DNA of 9,204 nucleotides from Nitrososphaerota archaeon (GTDB lineage: Archaea > Thermoproteota > Nitrososphaeria > Nitrososphaerales > Nitrosopumilaceae), in the NCBI GenBank assembly GCA_016126025.1, contig JAEFDA010000036.1, positions 1 through 9,204 of the forward strand, given 5' to 3'. This document shows, piece by piece, positions 1 through 4,567 of the stretch (position 1 is the first letter of the stretch; each line of letters begins with the position of its first letter). The notes under the pieces were generated by a model. That model saw only the letters and a list, made by a program, of their open reading frames with translations, was not told the origin of the DNA and ran no database searches. The position numbers and the translations under genes are program-made.

Positions 1-67
1 TGAGCCAGATCTTCTTGAGTCTCTGGATCTCGACCTCCTTGGGTATGAGTGCCGGCATTTGTGCCAT
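1..67 (-). CDS. N-terminal fragment of an unrecognised protein
   Basis: Read on the minus strand from the ATG at 67, the frame stays open to the window edge and gives 22 residues: MAQMPALIPKEVEIQRLKKI, then WL. The rest of the gene lies outside, so no function can be assigned. The residues are charged and helix-like (EVEIQRLKKI), without a signal peptide or membrane segment. The start is supported by a TATA-like box (TTTATAAT, positions 97-90 on the minus strand) centred about 26 bp upstream, the spacing of a leaderless archaeal transcript. A second in-frame ATG lies at 58. One copy of the TGCCATA motif overlaps the start codon, so the gene may be under repressor control. Confidence 0.6.
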   Translation of the reverse strand, partial: MAQMPALIPKEVEIQRLKKIWL

Positions 68-133
68 AATGGCGGTAGAGGTATGGCACATTATAAATGG
101 ACAGCTATGGCATGGTCTGGTTTGATTGCCATA
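62..133. repeat. Four copies of a 7-bp motif (TGCCATA / TATGGCA) around a promoter
   Basis: TGCCATA occurs at 62-68 and 127-133, and its reverse complement TATGGCA at 82-88 and 106-112. Start-to-start spacings are 20, 24 and 21 bp, close to two helical turns each. The orientation is mirror-symmetric: reverse, forward, forward, reverse. The first pair extends to 8 bp arms (GTGCCATA and TATGGCAC). The array brackets the TATA box at 90-97 and overlaps the start codon at 65-67, as expected of operator sites. The binding protein is unknown. Confidence 0.45.
90..97 (-). promoter_or_regulatory. TATA-like box of the minus-strand gene starting at 67
   Basis: The minus-strand sequence TTTATAAT lies with its centre about 26 bp from the ATG at 67, so transcription would begin at or next to the start codon. 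Two copies of the TGCCATA/TATGGCA motif, at 62-68 and 82-88, lie between the box and the start or overlap the start. Confidence 0.6.
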
Positions 134-563
134 TATGGTTAAAAATATACATTTTATATAATTTTTTATATTTTTATACGTTTAATTTGGTGTTTATTTT
201 ATCTATTTTGGTGCCAATTCATTGATAATCATTAAGGATAATCAATGCTGCTGACCGTTGCAGCAAACTTGGCCGGCGGCACTGCCCCGCCTCAGCGCGG
301 AGCACCCGTTGTAGCACATAACGCCGGCCGCGGCGGCCGGGCGCTGTACGCCCATGCTCCGGCATCTGGCCGTCCAAGTACTCCAGCGGGCTGTGGCGCT
401 CCGGCCACATGAGGCAGCCGTGTACAACACCAGACCCACCCCTCAGGCACGCATCAACACACCATCGCTGTATCCTGAGCGCAAAAACCGAGTAGGTGTG
501 AGAATGTAGGGCAGCCGTGTATACGTTTGGGCTCAGCGTGGAGCCAGAAAGCGCCTAGGAAGG

Positions 564-572
564 GTTTGTGGT
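564..572. repeat. Left copy of the 9-bp target site duplication
   Basis: GTTTGTGGT lies directly outside the left end of the insertion sequence and is repeated exactly at 2756-2764 directly outside the right end. IS66-family elements are known for 8-bp duplications. The exact length here is 8 or 9, because one base may be shared with the element end. Confidence 0.85.
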
Positions 573-589
573 GTACAGCCTCAGGTCCA
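573..589 (+). repeat. Left terminal inverted repeat of the insertion sequence
   Basis: The 17 bases GTACAGCCTCAGGTCCA match the reverse complement of 2739-2755 at 16 positions. The single mismatch is at base 578. This is the end downstream of the transposase gene. Confidence 0.85.
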
Positions 590-635
590 GATCTGCGATG
601 CCGACCCACCACCCAACCAAGACGGTCTTTAGACT

Positions 636-2567
636 TCAGGCCGTAGCAGTCGGTGGAGGTTTGCGGCGATATGGGAGATTGTCAGGCGCATCATGTGAAG
701 GCTGCCCACGTGCAGCCACAGGATTGGTATGCGGCTTCAGTACAAGTAATGTAGACTTGTCCATGTCGGCCGTATCTATGATGTCGGGCACCCCTGCGGC
801 CAGCCGGGCGAGGCTGTCCGCGTCCCATCCCCCGGCGGGGGCATCGACTGGTATGCCGTCCACGCATGCCTCGTGGCGTACGGTGATCGTATCATCCCAC
901 GGCGCCGATGCCCGTTGCATCTCAGGTCCTGCCCGGAATATGTTGAATGTGTGGTCGGCGGCTATACGGGCCATGCACTTCCAGGGGACCAGCCCCAGCT
1001 TGCGGCAGGTGCTGTTGAAGCCCTGTATGGCCGAGAAGACCCGCATGCCCTCGGAGTTGACGAACTTGTGGCGGATCTTGCGCTGGACCACCACCGCGTC
1101 GCGTATGTCGCGCTCTGTGTCATTGTTTGTGGGGGGCATCCCCGGATATCTGAGGAAGGTGAACAGGTTGGGGGCGGCCCCCGCTAGGGTGGTGGCGAAC
1201 TTGTGGTCGCCATATGCGGATACCACGTCCATGACGCGCCCCTCAAACTCCAGGCAGGTGGCCTCGTCGGCGCCGCCCATGCCGGCCGTCCTGGCCGCCG
1301 TGCGCTTGGCATCGCGGAATATTCCCAGCAGCTTGCGGTACAGCTCTAGGTAGCGGGCGCGGTCGCCCTTGTCGGCGTGCACGTACGCGGCCTCGGCGTC
1401 CCGGAGTATGTGCGCCCAGCACCTCTGCAGTATCTTGAAGTATGTGAGGTATGGGGAGTACCCGTCGGTGGTGACCGGGATGTGCAGCAGTTCGCTCATG
1501 TGCTCAGCGATGACGGCCCCGGCCCGGGTGGGCATGGCCAGGACGAGTGTCGCCCTGTCGGTGCGCACCACCCAGACGTACCCGCTCTCGCCGTTCACCG
1601 AGTAGGGGGTCTCGTCTATCCCCAGAAATTTGGCCTTCTTCAGCTCCTCCAGTATGAAATGTATGGTGGGGTCCAGCAGGTCGGCGGCGGCGCGGCGCGC
1701 GTTCCATATGGTGGTCTCACCTGTCGGGAACCCGAACACGTCCCCGAATATCTCGGCGATGTCCGCGTCGACGCACTTCTTTCCGCCCAGCTGCACTATG
1801 ATGCCCAGCGCCTTCCTGCCGAAGGAGGTGCCAGACACGCGGGGGAACTCGGACCGGCTGTCCTCGCCGCAGGCCCTGCAGGTGTACTCGTACCCTATGT
1901 GGGCGGTGGTCCGTATGTACATGCCGTCGCCGTCAAAGTCGTTGCACAGGCTGGTCAGGGCGCGGCCCTGCCCGAGGCGCCCCCGCACGCGGCAGTGGGG
2001 GCACCGATCCAGTATATGCCACACCTTCTTGTGCGGCTTGTTGGAGTGGCTGCGTCCGGCACCGGCCCGACCCTCCGCATTCGGAGGCGGCCCTGCCTCT
2101 CCCGGCCCGGCGGCCTCCGCATCCAGCTCGGCGGCCAGCTCGGCCTCCACTTTTTTGATCTCGTCGTTGACGTGGGATCTGTGTTCGGCGTAGGCGTTCT
2201 TCCCGGACGTGTTGTGGTGGGCGTGCCGCCGCCTCAGGTAGTCCCGCTCCTCTATGGCCCTGTCTCGCTCCGCCGCGGTCTTGGCCAGCCTGGTGGCCAT
2301 CCCGGCCATCTCCGCCCGGAGTTCCTCCAGCCTGGCCGACAGGCGCACCGCCGAGTCGCGGTCCGGCCAGCTGAAGCCGGGCGCCATCTCCGCCCTGATT
2401 TGGGCCACCTCGGCGGCACAGTCTGCCCTGACGGCACCCAGGGCGTCCCGCAGTATCTGGTTTGACGCGGCCAATGCATCGTTGGCGTGGTGGAGCCGGT
2501 ATATCTCGTCGCGGTATACGGCGAGCTGCGTGGCCTTCAAGACACACACTGCCCTGGCGCGCCGCAT
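636..2567 (-). CDS. IS66-family DDE transposase
   Basis: This 643-residue protein would cut and rejoin the element's ends during transposition. The N-terminal part (about residues 15-150) is charged and alanine/glutamate-rich and probably a coiled coil. Next comes a zinc-ribbon-like part with CPHC at 189-192 and CRAC at 230-233, as in the IS66 zinc-finger domain. The catalytic domain shows the DDE triad: D318 in GIDETPY, D368 in TTDGYSPY and E485 in NNDTERDIRD. It also has the family-typical CWAHILRD at 383-390. About 105 residues follow the conserved core (from about 540) and are not recognised. The protein is somewhat longer than the roughly 500 residues usual for IS66 TnpC. The ATG at 2567 fits a TATA-like GATTTAAG (2595-2588) about 24 bp upstream. 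No frameshift is seen. The catalytic assignment rests on family motifs and is strong. Confidence 0.93.
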   Translation of the reverse strand: MRRARAVCVLKATQLAVYRDEIYRLHHANDALAASNQILRDALGAVRADCAAEVAQIRAEMAPGFSWPDRDSAVRLSARLEELRAEMAGMATRLAKTAAERDRAIEERDYLRRRHAHHNTSGKNAYAEHRSHVNDEIKKVEAELAAELDAEAAGPGEAGPPPNAEGRAGAGRSHSNKPHKKVWHILDRCPHCRVRGRLGQGRALTSLCNDFDGDGMYIRTTAHIGYEYTCRACGEDSRSEFPRVSGTSFGRKALGIIVQLGGKKCVDADIAEIFGDVFGFPTGETTIWNARRAAADLLDPTIHFILEELKKAKFLGIDETPYSVNGESGYVWVVRTDRATLVLAMPTRAGAVIAEHMSELLHIPVTTDGYSPYLTYFKILQRCWAHILRDAEAAYVHADKGDRARYLELYRKLLGIFRDAKRTAARTAGMGGADEATCLEFEGRVMDVVSAYGDHKFATTLAGAAPNLFTFLRYPGMPPTNNDTERDIRDAVVVQRKIRHKFVNSEGMRVFSAIQGFNSTCRKLGLVPWKCMARIAADHTFNIFRAGPEMQRASAPWDDTITVRHEACVDGIPVDAPAGGWDADSLARLAAGVPDIIDTADMDKSTLLVLKPHTNPVAARGQPSHDAPDNLPYRRKPPPTATA

Positions 2568-2587
2568 GCTGGTATCCGGTCTGCGTC

Positions 2588-2595
2588 CTTAAATC
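2588..2595 (-). promoter_or_regulatory. TATA-like box of the transposase gene
   Basis: The minus-strand sequence GATTTAAG is centred about 24 bp upstream of the transposase ATG at 2567. This suggests a leaderless or nearly leaderless transcript starting from inside the insertion sequence. Confidence 0.45.
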
Positions 2596-2685
2596 CCGTT
2601 CCAGGCCATCGTTGCCCGTGCGTCAGTTCCATCATTTGTGGTTATCTGGTGGGACTGGCGCAACACGCTACTTAACGCTCTAAGC

Positions 2686-2733
2686 CGATCGTGATTTACC
2701 ATAAGTGAAGTTTTCTTGAAAGCATCACAATCG
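2686..2733. repeat. Subterminal inverted repeat in the right end of the insertion sequence
   Basis: CGATCGTGAT at 2686-2695 and ATCACAATCG at 2724-2733 are inverted copies matching at 9 of 10 positions, separated by 28 bases. They lie just inside the right terminal repeat and upstream of the transposase promoter. They could be a transposase binding site, an autoregulatory operator or a fold-back structure. The similarity alone does not tell which. Confidence 0.4.
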
Positions 2734-2738
2734 TCAGG

Positions 2739-2755
2739 TGGACCTGAGGATGTAC
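2739..2755 (-). repeat. Right terminal inverted repeat of the insertion sequence
   Basis: On the plus strand this reads TGGACCTGAGGATGTAC, the reverse complement of the left end except at base 2750. It is the end upstream of the transposase gene. Confidence 0.85.
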
Positions 2756-2764
2756 GTTTGTGGT
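2756..2764. repeat. Right copy of the 9-bp target site duplication
   Basis: GTTTGTGGT is identical to 564-572. Together with the following bases it rebuilds the uninterrupted target, which is a palindrome (2757-2772). Confidence 0.85.
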
Positions 2765-2772
2765 TCCACAAA
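2757..2772. promoter_or_regulatory. 16-bp palindrome next to a TATA box, target of the insertion sequence
   Basis: TTTGTGG, two bases TT, then CCACAAA form a perfect inverted repeat with 7-bp arms. It ends three bases before the TATA-like CATAAATT of the gene at 2805, so it overlaps the place where the BRE would lie. It could be an operator for that gene, or only a palindromic integration hotspot. Its left half is also present on the far side of the insertion sequence as the target duplication. Confidence 0.5.
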
Positions 2773-2774
2773 GG

Positions 2775-2782
2775 CATAAATT
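2775..2782 (+). promoter_or_regulatory. TATA-like box of the gene starting at 2805
   Basis: CATAAATT is centred about 26 bp upstream of the GTG at 2805. This spacing is the main reason for preferring that GTG as the start of a leaderless message. Confidence 0.55.
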
Positions 2783-2804
2783 CCGCAGGCCACGGCTAGC
2801 ACCC

Positions 2805-3053
2805 GTGAAGCCGGAGCGCAACTACGCCAAGGTCGGTTATTCCATGATTGTGGTGTCGGCATCGCTGGCGATAATCGGCCTGCTGGGTGTAGCCATCGGC
2901 GAGGACGTCCTGTACGGAGACAACCTGCAACGGGAAAGCACGGCCCACTTCAACGAGTGCAAGGCCAACAACTTTGAGCCGGACGGCTGCGAAAAGTACC
3001 TTGACCGCATAAACAACCCCATATCCGGCGTATACGTGGACACGGACGGGTAG
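2805..3053 (+). CDS. Small single-pass membrane protein, unknown function
   Basis: From the GTG at 2805 the protein has 82 residues. It begins MKPERNYAKVGYS with a short basic N-terminus, then a hydrophobic segment at about 13-32 (SMIVVSASLAIIGLLGVAIG). A polar domain of about 50 residues follows, probably outside the cell by the positive-inside rule. Two cysteines in NECKANNFEPDGCEKYLDRI could form a disulphide. I do not recognise the family. The frame is open back to a GTG at 2760, but that codon lies in the insertion target duplication and upstream of the TATA box. The start at 2805 is therefore preferred, and an ATG at 2844 would cut into the membrane segment. The insertion sequence now sits directly upstream of its promoter and may have cut off distant regulatory sites. 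Confidence 0.65.
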   Translation: MKPERNYAKVGYSMIVVSASLAIIGLLGVAIGEDVLYGDNLQRESTAHFNECKANNFEPDGCEKYLDRINNPISGVYVDTDG

Positions 3054-3086
3054 TCCGGCTGCCGGATCCCCCGCCCATATGCCCTT
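3054..3086 (+). terminator. Possible terminator after the small membrane protein gene
   Basis: Directly after the stop codon, TCCGG (3054-3058) and CCGGA (3062-3066) can pair around a 3-base loop. A short TTTT tract follows at 3084-3087. Archaeal termination relies mainly on T-tracts, and this one is short, so the call is weak. Confidence 0.25.
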
Positions 3087-3132
3087 TTGCCGATGTGCCC
3101 GGATCCCGCCCGCGTCTGGTCCGCCGACACCG

Positions 3133-3140
3133 CTTTATCC
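3133..3140 (+). promoter_or_regulatory. TATA-like box of the gene starting at 3159
   Basis: CTTTATCC is centred about 23 bp upstream of the ATG at 3159 and 26 bp upstream of the adjacent ATG at 3162. The message would be leaderless or carry a 3-base leader. Confidence 0.45.
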
Positions 3141-3158
3141 CGGCACAAGCACACTGCA

Positions 3159-3359
3159 ATGATGCTCGCCCTGATCCTGGCCGGCGCCGCGGTCGCGGCG
3201 CTGGGTCTGCTCTTCCACATGCAGGGCCACGGGGTGGTGGGGCCCGAGCAGTCCTTCATGTACAGCAGCCCCGACTGGATCCAGTACGGGACATGGATTG
3301 CCGCCGCAGGTGCGGCCATGGTATGCGCGGGCCTGTTCCTGCGGCGCCGCGGTCGCTAG
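3159..3359 (+). CDS. Small two-pass membrane protein, unknown function
   Basis: The protein has 66 residues and starts MMLALILAG. The first membrane segment covers about 2-20. A loop of about 20 residues follows (HMQGHGVVGPEQSFMYSSPD). A second segment spans about 46-60 (GTWIAAAGAAMVCAGLFL), and the end RRRGR is basic. Both ends of the hairpin probably face the cytoplasm. I do not recognise a named family. Two ATGs stand in tandem, and either fits the TATA box. The frame is open further up to an ATG at 3087, but that start would lie upstream of the promoter and add an uncharacteristic tail. The stop codon shares the palindrome CTAG with the stop of the convergent truD gene. Confidence 0.6.
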   Translation: MMLALILAGAAVAALGLLFHMQGHGVVGPEQSFMYSSPDWIQYGTWIAAAGAAMVCAGLFLRRRGR

Positions 3360-4567
3360 AACCCGGCGGCCACCGGGTCGGCGGGCTTCATCACCTCCCG
3401 GAGTGCCACCGTGGCAAACGAGCCCCGGGAGAGTGTAAGGCGTATGCGATCCCGCAGGATGTCCACGTCCGAGCATGCCAGGGTGGCCTGCCTGAACCCG
3501 CCCTCGGAGCTTACCTCCTGCATGTGCCTGACGTAAAAGTCCCGCGGGGCCACCCCCTCCCCGTCCAGCACCTCCGACACCACGCCGTGGAAGCGGGTCT
3601 TCTTGTAGTACGAGTAGCCCACCATCGGCACGGCCAGTCTCTGTCCCTCGGACTCGCCGTACCTGCCCAGCCGGTCGGCACGATCAAAGCAGACGTCCCC
3701 CTCGTGCGGCGAGGAGAGGTCGTAACCCCCCGAGGCGGCGGCGGTAAGGGTCAGGTTGAATATGTACGACTGGTACGCCTGCACGTACAGCCGCCGCAGG
3801 TACAGGGGTATGCGCAGGAAGGCCGTCCTGTGGTCGTCCCCGTCCGCCAGCGATCTGAGTACTGTCCTCTCGGTGTCCATGGAGCGGGGCATCATGCGGA
3901 GGCACTCGGCATATCTAGAGGGGTCGGCCATCATGCTCCGCAGTTCGTTGGACTCGGAGGCGTCAAACGGCGATTCCTCCGAGAGTATGAGCCGGATGGC
4001 CTCGGCCATGTCGTTGTGCAGTACGGCCCGGCCCACCAGGTGCGTGACCGGGCGCCGGGAGCCGAAGCGCTGGTACCCATAATAGTTCAGGATGGTCCCC
4101 TCCAGGGACGCCCCCTCCAGCCCCGCTCCCCCCCTCACCACTATGTCAAACCTGTTGCCGGTCATGTACCTGCCGGTGAGGGGACGCGCCACATACCCCA
4201 GACGCCGGAGCGTATACCGCGGCGCGTCCAGACGCAGAATGCCCGGGCCCCGCGAGGAGGCGCATACATACTGGGTGGTGCGGGCGGCCGCATCCTTCAG
4301 GCCCAGAGCCTTCAGCCGTATGCGCGCACGCCCGTACGCGTCCGAGATGCAGTGGCCCGTGTCTATGCCCTCCTTGGCCAGCTCGTACACCGCGTACGCC
4401 CCCTCTTCCCGTATGGAGCGAAGGGCCGCATCCGACAGTATCTCACATACGGCAAAGTCGCCGGGTTTGGTCCGTATGCGGCCGCCGCTGCCCTCGTATG
4501 TGGTGCTGTATCTGCCCATCCCCACTGCCATGTCCAATGGGGGCGGGGTCCGTTCAGGGCCGGTCAT
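3356..4567 (-). CDS. truD: tRNA pseudouridine synthase TruD
   Basis: TruD isomerises a specific uridine in the anticodon stem of tRNA (position 13 in bacterial tRNA-Glu; related positions in archaea) to pseudouridine. The 403-residue protein carries the family's hallmarks in order. GGRIRTKPGDFAVCEIL lies at 28-44. GLKDAAARTTQ at 89-99 contains the catalytic aspartate D92. NYYGYQRFG is at 161-169. AYQSYIFN is at 264-271, and GSFATVALREVMKP at 382-395. Residues of about 170-255 correspond to the TRUD-specific insertion. Length and motifs indicate an intact enzyme. The ATG at 4567 overlaps the stop of the upstream propeller gene by 4 nt (ATGA), and no separate TATA box is evident, so it is probably co-transcribed and translationally coupled. 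An in-frame ATG at residue 13 is a possible alternative. The pairing with a secreted propeller has no obvious functional logic. Confidence 0.93.
   Translation of the reverse strand: MTGPERTPPPLDMAVGMGRYSTTYEGSGGRIRTKPGDFAVCEILSDAALRSIREEGAYAVYELAKEGIDTGHCISDAYGRARIRLKALGLKDAAARTTQYVCASSRGPGILRLDAPRYTLRRLGYVARPLTGRYMTGNRFDIVVRGGAGLEGASLEGTILNYYGYQRFGSRRPVTHLVGRAVLHNDMAEAIRLILSEESPFDASESNELRSMMADPSRYAECLRMMPRSMDTERTVLRSLADGDDHRTAFLRIPLYLRRLYVQAYQSYIFNLTLTAAASGGYDLSSPHEGDVCFDRADRLGRYGESEGQRLAVPMVGYSYYKKTRFHGVVSEVLDGEGVAPRDFYVRHMQEVSSEGGFRQATLACSDVDILRDRIRLTLSRGSFATVALREVMKPADPVAAGF

Larger units (their letters stand above)
68..572. other. Gene-free region: AT-rich island followed by GC-rich hairpin DNA
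   Basis: I see no convincing gene here. Positions 121-240 have only 23 G/C in 120 bases (about 19%), against a strongly GC-rich surrounding, and include the perfect palindrome CCATATATGG at 129-138. At about 245 the composition switches abruptly to GC-rich. That part can form short hairpins: CCGGCC 324-329 with GGCCGG 335-340; GTGGC 394-398 with GCCAC 405-409; GGCTC 530-534 with GAGCC 541-545. Two short repeats occur: GGCAGCCGTGTA at 413-424 and 510-521, and CTCAGCGYGGAGC at 291-303 and 532-544. A 55-codon plus-strand frame (245-412) exists but has weak coding signs. Before the insertion at 573 this was the upstream region of the gene now starting at 2805. Confidence 0.5.
573..2755 (-). mobile_element. 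Complete IS66-family-like insertion sequence, 2183 bp
   Basis: The element has terminal inverted repeats of 17 bp with one mismatch: GTACAGCCTCAGGTCCA at 573-589 and, read inward from the other end, GTACATCCTCAGGTCCA at 2755-2739. It is flanked by the 9-bp duplication GTTTGTGGT. It carries one long gene, a DDE transposase of IS66 type, on the minus strand. There is no room for the accessory tnpA and tnpB genes of the classical IS66 layout, so it resembles the transposase-only members of the family. Ends beginning GTA agree with the usual GTAA start of IS66 ends. Intact repeats, duplication and reading frame suggest a fairly recent insertion and possible activity. Its GC content is like that of the host. 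Confidence 0.88.

Noticed and set aside
1377..2465. Long plus-strand frame (362 codons) and other plus-strand frames opposite the transposase
   Set aside because: They are antisense shadows of the transposase gene, whose motifs and catalytic residues are unmistakable. The antisense translation is low-complexity and resembles no family.
2589..2777. 62-codon minus-strand frame upstream of the transposase, considered as an accessory tnpB-like gene
   Set aside because: It crosses the right end of the insertion sequence into host DNA and shows no TnpA or TnpB motifs.
3062..3112. Two copies of CCGGATCCC-CGCCC (3062-3076, 3099-3112)
   Set aside because: Short, imperfect and GC-rich in a GC-rich genome, so chance similarity is likely.
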